A DNA stretch of 64,000 nucleotides from Streptomyces rishiriensis (GCF_003112535.1 NZ_BEWA01000022.1:1-64000), one strand, 5' to 3'; shown: positions 17,062 through 25,998, numbered from the stretch's first letter. The notes: a model not told the origin generated them from the letters alone. A program made the numbers and translations.

Positions 17062-17706
17062 ATGGCAACTCCCCGTCCCCGCGCTCCGCTCGCCGAACGG
17101 ATCGAGGAACTCCTCGCCCCCGGCGGCCCCTTGCCCATCGTCGCGGCCGGCGACCCGGTTCTGCGGTCCGGCGTCGCACGCTACGACGGCGAGCTCGAAC
17201 CGGCCCTTCTGGCCCGGTTCGTCGAGGCCCTGCGCGTCACCATGCTCGCGGCGCCCGGCGTCGGCCTGGCCGCACCGCAGGTCGGGGTGGAGCTGCGGAT
17301 CGCGGTGATCGAGGACCCCGCGCCGGTGCCGGACGAGGTGCGGCTGGCCCGCGGCCGGGTGCCCCAGCCGTTCCGGGTTCTGGTCAACCCGTCGTACGAA
17401 CAGGCCGGTTCGGGCCGGGCGGCCTTCTTCGAGGGCTGCCTGAGCGTGCCGGGCTACCAGGCGGTGGTGGCCCGGCACGCGGAGGTCCGGCTGACCGGCG
17501 AGGACGAGCGGGGGCGCGTGCTGGACGAGGTGTTCACGGGCTGGCCGGCCCGCATCGTGCAGCACGAGACGGACCACCTCGACGGCCTGCTCTACCTCGA
17601 CCGGGCCGAACTGCGCTCGCTGTCGTCCAACCGGGCGGTGCTGGAACGCTGGGCGCAACCGACCCCGGCCGAGGCGGCGAGCGCCCTCGGCTTCCCCCTG
17701 CCGTAG
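17062..17706 (+). CDS. def: Peptide deformylase
   Basis: A 214-aa metalloenzyme that removes the formyl group from nascent N-terminal methionine. All three signatures are present: GVGLAAPQVG (about 72-81), EGCLSVPG with the metal-binding Cys (about 126-133) and QHETDHLDG with the HExxH-type site (about 168-176). Streptomycetes carry several def paralogues, and this one stands alone rather than beside fmt, so it is probably an accessory copy. The ATG at 17062 is preceded by GATGCT six nt away and lacks a clear Shine-Dalgarno sequence. A longer reading from 17020 is less likely. Confidence 0.92.
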   Translation: MATPRPRAPLAERIEELLAPGGPLPIVAAGDPVLRSGVARYDGELEPALLARFVEALRVTMLAAPGVGLAAPQVGVELRIAVIEDPAPVPDEVRLARGRVPQPFRVLVNPSYEQAGSGRAAFFEGCLSVPGYQAVVARHAEVRLTGEDERGRVLDEVFTGWPARIVQHETDHLDGLLYLDRAELRSLSSNRAVLERWAQPTPAEAASALGFPLP

Positions 17707-17778
17707 GCGGTTCCGCCGGGGCCCACGCGGGCCGGCCCACGGCGGCCCGGTTGCCGCGGAAGGCCTGCCCGCCGTGCG

Positions 17779-19197
17779 TCAGTTGTCCCGGAACGCCTCC
17801 AGCAGGCGGAGCCACACCTCGCTGATCGTCGGGTAGGACGGGACCGCGTGCCAGAGGCGGGCGATCGGGACCTGGCCGACGACGGCGACGGTCGCGGAGT
17901 GGACGAGCTCGCCGACGCCCGGGCCCACGAAGGTCACGCCGCGCAGGATCTCCCGCTCCAGGTCGACGACCATCCGGGCGCGTCCCTTGTAGCCCTCCGC
18001 GTACAGGCCCGCACCGGCCACCGACGACATGTCCACGTCGACGGCCCGCACCCGGTGTCCGGCCGCTTCCGCCTCGGCCAGCGAGAGGCCGACGGAGGCC
18101 GCCTCCGGGTCGGTGAAGACGACCTGCGGGACGGACTCGTGGTCGGCCGTGGCGGAGTGGGCGCTCCACGGGTCCGCCTGGGCCAGGGGCGTTCCGGCGG
18201 CGCGGGCGGCGATGGCGGCGCCGGCGATCCGCGCCTGGTACTTGCCCTGGTGGGTGAGGAGGGCGCGGTGGTTGACGTCGCCGACCGCGTAGAGCCAGTC
18301 GGTGCCGTCGACGCGCAGGCTGTCGTCGACGGCGAGCCAGGAGCCGGGCTCCAGGCCGACCGTCTCCAGGCCGATGTCGTCGGTGCGCGGTGCGCGGCCG
18401 ACGGCGAAGAGGATCTCGTCGGCCTCGATGCGCTCGCCGGTGTCGGTGACGACCTGGACGACGCCGTCCGTGCGCGTCACGGACGCCACCGAGGTGCCCG
18501 TGCGCACGTCCGCGCCGGCCTCGGCGAGCGCCTCGGCGACCAGTTCGCCCGCGAACGGCTCCATCCGGTCGAGCAGGCCCTTGCCGCGCACGAGGAGGGT
18601 GACCTGCGAACCGAGGGCCTGCCAGGCCGTGGCCATCTCGGTGGCGACGACTCCCCCGCCCACCACGACGAGCCGGCCGGGCGCGGACCGGGCGCTGGTG
18701 GCCTCGCGGCTCGTCCAGGGCCGGACCTCGGCGAGGCCGGGCAGGGCGGGCAGGGCGGCGCGGGTGCCGGTGGCGACGACGACGGCGTGCCGGGCGGTGA
18801 GCACCTGGTCGCCCACGCTCACCGTGCGCGGTCCGGTCAGTCTGCCCTGGCCGCGGTAGAGGTCGGCGCCGATGCTCTTGAGCCAGTCGACCTGGCCGTC
18901 GTCGGTCCAGTCGCCGGTGTACCAGTCGCGGCGGGCGAGGACCGCCTCGGTGTCCAGGGGGCCTTGCACGGCCTGGCGCAGGCCGGGCAGGCGGCGGGCG
19001 TCGGCGCGGGCGATGACCGGGCGCAGCAGGGCCTTGCTGGGCATGCAGGCCCAGTACGAGCACTCGCCGCCGACCAGTTCGCTCTCCACGACCGCGGTGG
19101 TGAGGCCGGCCGCGCGGGTGCGGTCGGCGACGTTCTCCCCCACGGGTCCGGCCCCGAGCACAACCACGTCGTACAGGTTGGATTCCGTTTCCGTCAT
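17779..19197 (-). CDS. Class I pyridine nucleotide-disulfide oxidoreductase
   Basis: A 472-aa flavoprotein of the dihydrolipoamide dehydrogenase/mercuric reductase group. An N-terminal FAD fold (VVVLGAGPVG) leads to the redox-active disulfide GGECSYWACMPSK; a central NAD(P) fold (LVVVGGGVVATE) and a C-terminal dimer domain follow. In the C-terminal active-site motif, usually HPTLSE, the sequence reads YPTISE. Tyr thus replaces the proton-relay His, as in mercuric reductase. It lacks a metal-binding N-terminal domain. No Shine-Dalgarno sequence precedes the ATG; TGGCCA (19227-19232), a 17-bp gap and CAGACT (19204-19209) six nt before the start fit a leaderless promoter. It is divergent from a thioredoxin gene, so thioredoxin or another disulfide may be its substrate. 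Confidence 0.87.
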   Translation of the reverse strand: MTETESNLYDVVVLGAGPVGENVADRTRAAGLTTAVVESELVGGECSYWACMPSKALLRPVIARADARRLPGLRQAVQGPLDTEAVLARRDWYTGDWTDDGQVDWLKSIGADLYRGQGRLTGPRTVSVGDQVLTARHAVVVATGTRAALPALPGLAEVRPWTSREATSARSAPGRLVVVGGGVVATEMATAWQALGSQVTLLVRGKGLLDRMEPFAGELVAEALAEAGADVRTGTSVASVTRTDGVVQVVTDTGERIEADEILFAVGRAPRTDDIGLETVGLEPGSWLAVDDSLRVDGTDWLYAVGDVNHRALLTHQGKYQARIAGAAIAARAAGTPLAQADPWSAHSATADHESVPQVVFTDPEAASVGLSLAEAEAAGHRVRAVDVDMSSVAGAGLYAEGYKGRARMVVDLEREILRGVTFVGPGVGELVHSATVAVVGQVPIARLWHAVPSYPTISEVWLRLLEAFRDN

Positions 19198-19341
19198 GGG
19201 GTCAGTCTGGTGGGTGGTGTGCGGGGTGGCCACACGGGTAGGGGCGCGGAATACACGAGCGGCCGGCCGCGTTGGGGCGGACGGCTTCACCCCATGTCAG
19301 GGAGCGCCTGGCAGGAAGCACCGGGAAGAAGGATTCAGGTC

Positions 19342-19746
<405 letters not shown>

Positions 19747-19761
19747 GCCCGGGGGCGGTCG

Positions 19762-21198
19762 CTAGAAGGGGTACGGCGCGACGTCGCTGCGCACCGTCGT
19801 CCAGCGCACGTCGGTGAAGGCCTCGAGGTTGGCCTCGCCGCCGAAGCGGGCGCCGGTGCCGGAGGCGGCCACCCCGCCGAAGGGCGCGACGGCCTCGTCG
19901 TTGACGGTCTGGTCGTTGATGTGGACGATGCCGACCGGTACGCGCTCGGCCAGGTCGAGGCCGCGGGCCGCGTCGCGGGTGACGATGCCGAGCGAGAGGC
20001 CGTAGGTGCTGCGCGCGGCCAGCGCCGCCGCCTCGTCCACGGTGGTGAAGGGGCGTACCGGAGCCACCGGGCCGAAGACCTCCTCCGCGTAGGCGGGGGT
20101 GGCGTCGTCGACGCCGGCGAGGACCGTCGGACGGTAGAAGAGGCTGTCGTGCGTGCCGCCTGCGGCGAGCTTCGCGCCCGCGCCGGTGCTGGCCTCCACC
20201 AGAGCGTGCACCTTGGCGAGTTGTCCGTCGTCGATGAGCGGTCCGAGGTGCACCTGGGCGCGGTGCGGGTCGCCGACGGCGAGGGCGTCGGCCTTGGCGG
20301 CGAGCCGCTCGACGTACTCCTCGTAGAGCGAGGCGTGCACCAGGTGGCGGCCGGTGGTCATGCAGATCTGGCCCTGGTGGAAGAAGGAGCCCCAGGCGGC
20401 CGTGGAGATCACGGCGTCGAGGTCGGCGTCCTCCAGGACGATCAGGGCGGAGTTGCCGCCGAGTTCCAGGTGGGCGCGCTTGAGGTGGCGTCCGGCGGCC
20501 TCGCCGACCGCGCGGCCGGCCGCGGTGGAGCCGGTGAAGGAGATCACCGGCACGCGGGGGTCGGCGACCAGGGCCGCGCCGGTCTCGGCGCCGCCCGGCA
20601 GGATGTGCAGGAGCCCGTCGGGCAGTCCCGCCTCGGCGAAGATCGCGGCCAGGGACAGTCCGCCGCACACCGCCGTGCGCGGGTCCGGCTTGAGGACGAC
20701 CGCGTTGCCGAGCGCGAGGGCGGGCGCGACGGAGCGGATCGACAGGATCAGCGGGGCGTTGAACGGGGAGATCACGCCCACCACGCCGACGGGCACGCGC
20801 CGGGTGTAGGACAGCCGGGGCGCCTCGCTGGGCAGGACCTGGCCGGCCGGGCGGGAGGCGAGGGCGGCGGCCTCATAGCACTCCTGAGCGGCGACGTGCA
20901 GCTCGAAGTCGGCCTTGCCGGGGATGGAGCCGGACTCGCGGACGATCCACTCGCGCAGTTCCTCGGCGTGCGCGGCGAACAGGTCGCCGGCCTTGCGCAG
21001 CACGCCGGCGCGCACGAAGTGCGGGAGGCGGGCCCACTCGGACTGGGCGGCGAGGGCGGCCTCGGCGGCCGGACCGACGTCCGCGCCGCCCGCCAGGACG
21101 ACCGTGCCCAGCGGGTCGCCGGTGGCGGGCTCGGTGACGGTGTACCGGGGGCCCGACAGGGCGCGGGGCTGCCAGTTCTGGGGGTCGAGCAACGGCAT
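19762..21198 (-). CDS. Aldehyde dehydrogenase, benzaldehyde/vanillin type
   Basis: A 478-aa NAD(P)-dependent dehydrogenase. It shows the Rossmann region (PVGVVGVISPFNAPL, SFTGSTAAGRAVGEA), the general base Glu in LELGGNS and the catalytic Cys in FHQGQICMTTGR. The GQICM context and overall pattern fit benzaldehyde/vanillin dehydrogenases, which oxidise aromatic aldehydes to acids. The ATG at 21198 follows GGAGAG at 5-nt spacing; the upstream in-frame extension to 21501 lacks coding character. A LacI-family gene lies 400 bp upstream on the same strand. Its stop is 16 bp from the thioredoxin stop. Confidence 0.9.
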   Translation of the reverse strand: MPLLDPQNWQPRALSGPRYTVTEPATGDPLGTVVLAGGADVGPAAEAALAAQSEWARLPHFVRAGVLRKAGDLFAAHAEELREWIVRESGSIPGKADFELHVAAQECYEAAALASRPAGQVLPSEAPRLSYTRRVPVGVVGVISPFNAPLILSIRSVAPALALGNAVVLKPDPRTAVCGGLSLAAIFAEAGLPDGLLHILPGGAETGAALVADPRVPVISFTGSTAAGRAVGEAAGRHLKRAHLELGGNSALIVLEDADLDAVISTAAWGSFFHQGQICMTTGRHLVHASLYEEYVERLAAKADALAVGDPHRAQVHLGPLIDDGQLAKVHALVEASTGAGAKLAAGGTHDSLFYRPTVLAGVDDATPAYAEEVFGPVAPVRPFTTVDEAAALAARSTYGLSLGIVTRDAARGLDLAERVPVGIVHINDQTVNDEAVAPFGGVAASGTGARFGGEANLEAFTDVRWTTVRSDVAPYPF

Positions 21199-21537
21199 GG
21201 GGGCTCTCCGATCGGTGACCCGCGGGACGTGCCGCCTCACGGGGAGGAGGGGAAGTCCCGTGCAGGTGGCCGCCAGTTCGGCGGCGGCATGGCGGGATGC
21301 GGTGATCCGGCGCGGCCGGGCGAGCTGCATCCGGTGAACGAACGCATCCCCATCTGGTTGAGCACGCAACATCCTAGTCATGTCAGCGGAATATCGGGTC
21401 CCCTGACGCGCGCCTCCTGACTTCCCACGGTACGCGGCGGCGCCGACCGGCGCTCTCCCCGCGGGCAAGGCCCGGCCCACCGCGCCCCGGCCAACTCGCA
21501 TGGACCGGCCGGAACTTGGCGAGTCCGACCCACCGGG

Positions 21538-21591
21538 GCAGTCGGGCGGGCCGGAGCAGTCGGGCGGGACTCGGCAGTCGGGCGGCCGGGG
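21538..21591. repeat. Three tandem 18-bp repeats
   Basis: Three units, each beginning GCAGTCGGGCGG and ending in six variable bases, lie directly past the stop of the LacI gene. They occupy part of the 400-bp gap (21199-21598) before the aldehyde dehydrogenase gene. The rest of the gap shows no gene and should hold the dehydrogenase promoter. The repeat's role is unknown. Confidence 0.7.
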
Positions 21592-21598
21592 CCCGGGG

Positions 21599-22648
21599 TC
21601 AGCTGGAATCGCGCGGGACGACCGTGGCCCCGAACGGCTCGTGCGACTCGGGGGCGGCCGCGGGGTTGCGGACCGCCCGGTCCACCAGCGAGGCGAGGTA
21701 ACGCCCCGAGGGCAGCGTGATCCGCACGGTGCTGAGCCGGGGCCGCAGCAGCCGTCCCAGCACGAGGTCGTCGGCGCCGATGACGGCGACGTCCTCGGGA
21801 ACGCGCACGCCCGCTTCCTGCAGGGCGCGCATCAGCAGCATGGCGTACTCGTCGTTGTAGGCGAAGACGGCGTCGAGGCCGAGGCCGGTCCAGCGGGCGG
21901 CGAGGGCGGCCGCGGACTCCTCTCCGTAGGCGAGGGACAGTTCGGTCACCGTGGCCCGCGTGCCGGACAACGCCTCGCGGGCGCCGTGGAGGCGGGGCGC
22001 GGAGAACACCTCCATGCCGCCCTCCTCGGGGACGACCACACCGATCCGACGGCGGCCGCGCGCGTAGAGGTGGGCGGCGGCGGCGCGGCCGACGTCGGCG
22101 TGGTCCAGGCGCAGCGCGTGAGCGCCCTCGACGGGCGTGGGGCTGAGGGTCACCACGGCGCGCGCGCCGGAGCGCTTGAGGACGGCGACCCCCTCCGGCC
22201 CGATGCCGGGAGTGGGCACCAGCACGGCGACGGGTCGCAGTTCGGCCCACGCCCGGGCGGCGTCGTCGCCGCGCAGCCCGGTGGCGCCGTACTGGACGAC
22301 GGTGTAGTCGAGGCGGGTGAGCGCCCCCTGGAAGTCGTGCACGAACCGGCTGTAGAGCGGGCCGGCCGGGATGGGCAGCGTGGGCATCAGGACCACGCGG
22401 CTGTGTCCGGCGCGCAGGGTGCGGGCGGCCGCGTGGGGCACGTACCCGATCTCCTCGGCGGCTTGACGGACCCGGCGGCGGGTGGGCTCGCTGATGCGCA
22501 CGGCGTCGGCGTTGTTCAGGACATAGGAGACGGTCGCGCGCGAGACGCCGGCCAGGCGGGCCACGTCGGCGCTCGTGGGCACGGGGCGCGGGGCCGGCGG
22601 CTTCGTCGGCGCGGGCGTGTTCGGTATCTGCACCATGACGTACGGCAT
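21599..22648 (-). CDS. LacI-family transcriptional regulator
   Basis: A 349-aa repressor. The helix-turn-helix (SADVARLAGVSRATVSYVLN, about residues 26-45) and hinge (VPHAAARTLRAGHS) are followed by an effector domain containing VIGADD. The Thr-Val-Ser-Tyr of the recognition helix differs from the Thr-Val-Ser-Arg of the LacI protein encoded at 1786, so it should read a different operator. The first ATG (22648) was used; a second ATG at 22636 is equally possible, since neither has a clear Shine-Dalgarno sequence. It diverges from the TetR gene at 22765 across 116 bp. Confidence 0.88.
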   Translation of the reverse strand: MPYVMVQIPNTPAPTKPPAPRPVPTSADVARLAGVSRATVSYVLNNADAVRISEPTRRRVRQAAEEIGYVPHAAARTLRAGHSRVVLMPTLPIPAGPLYSRFVHDFQGALTRLDYTVVQYGATGLRGDDAARAWAELRPVAVLVPTPGIGPEGVAVLKRSGARAVVTLSPTPVEGAHALRLDHADVGRAAAAHLYARGRRRIGVVVPEEGGMEVFSAPRLHGAREALSGTRATVTELSLAYGEESAAALAARWTGLGLDAVFAYNDEYAMLLMRALQEAGVRVPEDVAVIGADDLVLGRLLRPRLSTVRITLPSGRYLASLVDRAVRNPAAAPESHEPFGATVVPRDSS

Positions 22649-22709
22649 CTTGGCAGAAGCGGCTCCCGGGGTTCGGGGCGGGGGAGGTCAAAATCCGATG
22701 AACCGTCAA

Positions 22710-22751
22710 CGAACATGTTCGTGACGTACTTGTACGTGACGAACATGTTCG
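22710..22751. promoter_or_regulatory. Triple palindrome operator array
   Basis: CGAACATGTTCG occurs twice (22710-22721 and 22740-22751). A third palindrome, ACGTACTTGTACGT (22724-22737), lies between them. The three centres are spaced exactly 15 bp apart. The array covers the -35 and the spacer of the predicted TetR promoter, so the TetR dimer, or stacked dimers, should block its own operon strongly and might also affect the divergent LacI gene. Confidence 0.8.
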
Positions 22752-22758
22752 CTACCTT
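22730..22758 (+). promoter_or_regulatory. Predicted leaderless promoter of the TetR/monooxygenase operon
   Basis: TTGTAC (22730-22735), a 17-bp spacer and TACCTT (22753-22758) fit a housekeeping sigma promoter. The expected transcription start 7 nt downstream falls on the A of the ATG at 22765. No Shine-Dalgarno sequence is present, so the mRNA is predicted to be leaderless. Confidence 0.65.
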
Positions 22759-22764
22759 GACGGC

Positions 22765-23460
22765 ATGACAGCACGTCCCGACACCCCGCGCAGCCGCCGC
22801 GAGCGCCCGGCCAAGCCCGCCCTGACCAGGGAGGGCATCGTGGCCGCCGCCGTCGCGGTGCTGCGCGCCGAAGGCCTGCGCAAGGTCACCATGCGACGCC
22901 TGGCCGAGGAGCTGGACACCGGCCCGGCCTCCCTCTACGTGTACGTCCGCAACACCGCGGAGCTGCACGCGGCCGTGCTCGACGAACTTCTGGGCACGGT
23001 CGGCCCGGCCCCCGACGAGGGCCCCTGGCGCGAGCGCCTGGAGCGGGTGCTCACCGGGTACACCGCGATGCTCCTGGAGTACCCGGACCTCGCCCGCTCG
23101 GCGCTCACCGCCCGGCCCAGCGGCCCGCACTACCTGAACCTGATCGAGACCCTGCTGGGGCTGCTGCACGAGGGCGGGACGCCCGCCGCGCAGGCCGCGT
23201 GGGGCGTGGACCTGCTGCTCCAGCACGCCACCGCGACGGCCGCCGAGCACGCCGACGAGGCCTCCGAGGAGGACTGGGACGCGCTGCGGCACGCGGTGCA
23301 CGAGGCGTCGGAGCGGACCCACCCGCGCATCGCCGCCCTCGCCGAGCCCCTGCTGTCGGGGCCGCCCGAGGCCCGCCTGTCCTGGGGGATCAGGACCCTG
23401 ATCAGCGGCATCGAGCACACCGCCGTACCCGACCGAACGACGGAGGAGACCTCGCCATGA
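22765..23460 (+). CDS. TetR-family regulator of the monooxygenase operon
   Basis: A 231-aa protein with an N-terminal helix-turn-helix (MRRLAEELDTGPASLYVYVR, about 43-62) and a TetR_C-like all-helical ligand domain. The arrangement resembles classical tetracycline-type repressors: an LYVYVRN recognition motif and a ligand domain with a conserved GIRTLISGIE end. Its stop overlaps the start of the downstream FAD monooxygenase gene as ATGA, so the two are translated together. The operator array directly upstream implies autorepression. The inducer is unknown and may be the monooxygenase substrate. Confidence 0.9.
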   Translation: MTARPDTPRSRRERPAKPALTREGIVAAAVAVLRAEGLRKVTMRRLAEELDTGPASLYVYVRNTAELHAAVLDELLGTVGPAPDEGPWRERLERVLTGYTAMLLEYPDLARSALTARPSGPHYLNLIETLLGLLHEGGTPAAQAAWGVDLLLQHATATAAEHADEASEEDWDALRHAVHEASERTHPRIAALAEPLLSGPPEARLSWGIRTLISGIEHTAVPDRTTEETSP

Positions 23461-24605
23461 GGACCACGAGGACCATGAGGCACCACCCCATAGCGATCAT
23501 CGGCGCCGGACTCGGCGGCCTCACCCTCGCCCGGGTGCTGGACGCGCACGGCGTCGAGGCGGCCGTGTTCGACCTCGACGCCTCCCCCGCCGCCCGCGTC
23601 CAGGGCGGAATGCTTGACATCCACGAGGAGACCGGCCAACAGGCCCTGCGGGCCGCCGGACTGGACGAGGAGTTCCGGGCGCTGATCCTGCCCGGCGGCG
23701 AGGCCGTGCGGGTCCTCGACAGGGACGCCGTGGTCCGTCACGCCGAGGCCGACGACGGAACCGGCGGGCGGCCCGAGGTCGACCGGGGCGCCCTTCGCGA
23801 CCTGCTGCTGGGCTCGCTGCCCGGGGGAACGGTCCGCTGGGGAGCCAAGGTCACCGGCGCACGCGCCCTGGGCGGCGGACGCCACGAGGTCGCCCTCGCC
23901 GACGGCACCGCCTTCACCACCGACCTGCTGGTCGGGGCCGACGGCGCCTGGTCGCGCGTCCGGCCGCTGCTGTCCGCCGCCCGGCCCGTGTACACGGGCG
24001 TGTCGTTCGTCGAGGCGGATCTGCCGGACGCGGACGCGCGACACCCGGTGAGCGCCGAGGTCGTCGGCGGCGGGCTCCTCTTCGCGCTCGGCCACGGCAA
24101 GGGCTTCCTCGCCCACCGGGAGACCGACGGCAGCCTGCACGTCTACGCCGCGCTGCGGGTCGCCGAGGACTGGGTCGACGGCGTGGACTTCACCGACGTC
24201 GAGGCGGCGAAGGCGTACGTGCTGGAGCACTTCGCGGACTGGGACAAGAGCCTGCGGGCGCTGGTCGCCGACGCTCCCGGACCGCTGACGCCGCGTCTGA
24301 TCCACGCCCTGCCGGTCGGCCACCGCTGGGAACGCGTGCCCGGGGTCACCCTGCTCGGCGACGCCGCCCACCTGATGTCACCGTTCGCGGGCGAGGGCGC
24401 CAACCTCGCGATGCTGGACGGCGCCGAACTGGGCCAGGCCCTCGTGGCGCATCCGGACGGGCGCGAGAGCGCGCTGGCCGCCTACGAGGAGCGGCTGTTC
24501 CCGCGCAGCGCCGCGGCCGCGGCCGCGTCCGCCGCCAACGGCACGGCCCTGTTCGCCGAGGACGCGCCGCAGGCCGTGGTCGACCTGTTCACGGCTCACC
24601 CGTGA
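23457..24605 (+). CDS. FAD-dependent monooxygenase, TetX-like
   Basis: A 382-aa aromatic-hydroxylase-type flavoprotein. It shows the FAD motif IIGAGLGGLTLARVL (about 13-27), the second FAD/NAD motif DLLVGADGAWSRVR and the late FAD motif TLLGDAAHLMSPFAGEGANL. The pattern resembles TetX-type enzymes, which hydroxylate and inactivate tetracyclines, but many family members act on other aromatic or polyketide substrates. The ATG overlaps the TetR stop by 4 bp and follows GGAGGAG. Its last 10 bp overlap the 3' end of the convergent TetR gene. Drug detoxification is inferred from the TetR partner, not shown. Confidence 0.88.
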   Translation: MRTTRTMRHHPIAIIGAGLGGLTLARVLDAHGVEAAVFDLDASPAARVQGGMLDIHEETGQQALRAAGLDEEFRALILPGGEAVRVLDRDAVVRHAEADDGTGGRPEVDRGALRDLLLGSLPGGTVRWGAKVTGARALGGGRHEVALADGTAFTTDLLVGADGAWSRVRPLLSAARPVYTGVSFVEADLPDADARHPVSAEVVGGGLLFALGHGKGFLAHRETDGSLHVYAALRVAEDWVDGVDFTDVEAAKAYVLEHFADWDKSLRALVADAPGPLTPRLIHALPVGHRWERVPGVTLLGDAAHLMSPFAGEGANLAMLDGAELGQALVAHPDGRESALAAYEERLFPRSAAAAAASAANGTALFAEDAPQAVVDLFTAHP

Positions 24606-25282
24606 TCCGTCGACGTCGTTCGCGGCCCGGCGGCTCCGCCCGTCACGCGGTCGACCAGCTCGTTCCAGCCTGCCTCCAGCCGGGCCGGCGGCATCGCGGA
24701 CTGCCGGGTGAGGTGGTGGACGAGGACGGGGCTGAGGAACCCCATCAGCGCGTGGGCCAGCAGCTCGGCGTCCGCGCCGGGCACGGCCTGGCGCAGCAGC
24801 ATCGTCAGGTGGGCGACGTGGACGCGGCGCGGCGGCACGGAGTAACGGCGCTCGGCTCCGGGCTCGGCCGCCAGCTGCAGGTCGAGCTCGTCGACGGAGC
24901 GGCGGAGCATGGCGATGCCGAAGGCCCGCAGTCTGTCCACGGGCGGCGCGCCCGGCCCCAGCGGCGGGGGGCCGCTCAGGAAGGCGGCCTGGAAGTTGCG
25001 CTCGGAGTGGTCCAGGAGCGCGTTGAGCAGCCCGGTGCGGTCGCCGAAGCGGCGGAACACGGTGCCCTTGCCGACGTTCGCCGCGCTCGCGACCGCGTCC
25101 ATCGTGACCCCGGCCGCGCCGTGCTCGGCGATCAGCCGGGCGGCGGCGTCCAGGAGCCGGGCCCGGTTGCGGGCCGCGTCGGCACGCAGACACGGCTCGT
25201 CGTCGAAGGGCCCGAGGTGCAGCAGCTCGGACTCGGCGACGGTCTCCTCGGGCTCCGGACACGGGGGCAGAACGGCGGACAT
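24596..25282 (-). CDS. TetR-family regulator
   Basis: A 228-aa repressor: helix-turn-helix VTMDAVASAANVGKGTVFRR (about 60-79), preceded by a long acidic N-terminal arm, and a ligand domain ending in a polar tail. The ATG at 25282 has no Shine-Dalgarno sequence; TACGCT sits exactly 6 nt upstream, fitting a leaderless start. The in-frame region up to 25378 runs through the operator and is unlikely to be coding. It diverges from the FMN reductase gene, and two GGACC/GGTCC-type sites lie between them, so control of that reductase is likely. Confidence 0.88.
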   Translation of the reverse strand: MSAVLPPCPEPEETVAESELLHLGPFDDEPCLRADAARNRARLLDAAARLIAEHGAAGVTMDAVASAANVGKGTVFRRFGDRTGLLNALLDHSERNFQAAFLSGPPPLGPGAPPVDRLRAFGIAMLRRSVDELDLQLAAEPGAERRYSVPPRRVHVAHLTMLLRQAVPGADAELLAHALMGFLSPVLVHHLTRQSAMPPARLEAGWNELVDRVTGGAAGPRTTSTDHG

Positions 25283-25313
25283 GAACTCAGCGTAAAGCAC
25301 GGGGAATGAAACT

Positions 25314-25362
25314 GGACCGCGGTCCGTTTGGGGTGCTAGAACAATAAGCGGACTTCGGTCCG
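25314..25362. promoter_or_regulatory. Two related operators in a divergent promoter
   Basis: A perfect palindrome GGACCGCGGTCC (25314-25325), flanked by AAAC/GTTT-like bases, and a second site CGGACTTCGGTCCG (25349-25362) with 5-bp arms around TTCG share GGAC/GTCC half-sites. The first overlaps the -35 region of the TetR gene, the second lies just before the reductase start region. This fits one TetR protein controlling both genes. Confidence 0.75.
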
Positions 25363-25400
25363 TATTCATGACGACCATGTTTCAGTCTCCGGGAGTACCC

Positions 25401-25964
25401 ATGTCTGTCCGCATCCTTGCGCTCGTCGGCAGCCTCCGCGCCGGTTCGACCAACCGCCAGCTCGCCGAGGCGGCCGTCAAGGTCGCTCCCGAGGGCGCCG
25501 AGGTCGACCTCTTCGAAGGCCTGGCCGAGATCCCCTTCTACAACGAGGACCTCGACGTCGAGGGCAACGTCCCGGCCGCCGCCGCCAAGCTGCGTGCCGC
25601 CGCCCAGGAGGCCGACGCCTTCCTGCTCTTCTCCCCCGAGTACAACGGCACCATCCCGGCCGTGCTGAAGAACGCCATCGACTGGCTGTCCCGCCCGTAC
25701 GGCGCCGGCGCCTTCGGCGGCAAGCCCGCCGCCGTGGTCGGCACCGCGTTCGGCCAGTTCGGCGGCGTGTGGGCGCAGGACGAGGCCCGCAAGGCCGTGG
25801 GCATCGCCGGCGGCAAGGTGATCGAGGACCTCAAGCTCTCCATCCCGGGCTCCCTGACCCGTTTCGCCGAGACCCACCCGGTGGACGACGCCGAGGTCGC
25901 CGCGCAGCTGACCGAGGTCGTCGCCCGTCTGCACAGCCACGCGGGCGAGGCCACGGCCGCCTGA
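25401..25964 (+). CDS. NAD(P)H-dependent FMN reductase (chromate/quinone reductase type)
   Basis: A 187-aa flavodoxin-fold enzyme. The FMN phosphate loop is GSLRAGSTNRQL (about residues 8-19), and the second FMN motif is SPEYNGTIPAVLKNAIDWLS (about 75-94). Relatives reduce quinones, chromate or azo compounds, protecting against electrophile and oxidative stress. The ATG at 25401 was chosen for CGGGAG five nt upstream; an ATG at 25368 lies inside the operator region. Control by the divergent TetR is likely. A 40-nt hairpin follows the stop. Confidence 0.9.
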   Translation: MSVRILALVGSLRAGSTNRQLAEAAVKVAPEGAEVDLFEGLAEIPFYNEDLDVEGNVPAAAAKLRAAAQEADAFLLFSPEYNGTIPAVLKNAIDWLSRPYGAGAFGGKPAAVVGTAFGQFGGVWAQDEARKAVGIAGGKVIEDLKLSIPGSLTRFAETHPVDDAEVAAQLTEVVARLHSHAGEATAA

Positions 25965-25998
25965 GCCAGGCCACCGCACCGCACCGCAGGTGACTGAC

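Noticed and set aside
17739..17776. CACGGCGG/CCGCCGTG inverted repeat between peptide deformylase and oxidoreductase genes
   Set aside because: Only an 8-bp stem with a loop over 20 nt in very GC-rich DNA; too weak to call a terminator.
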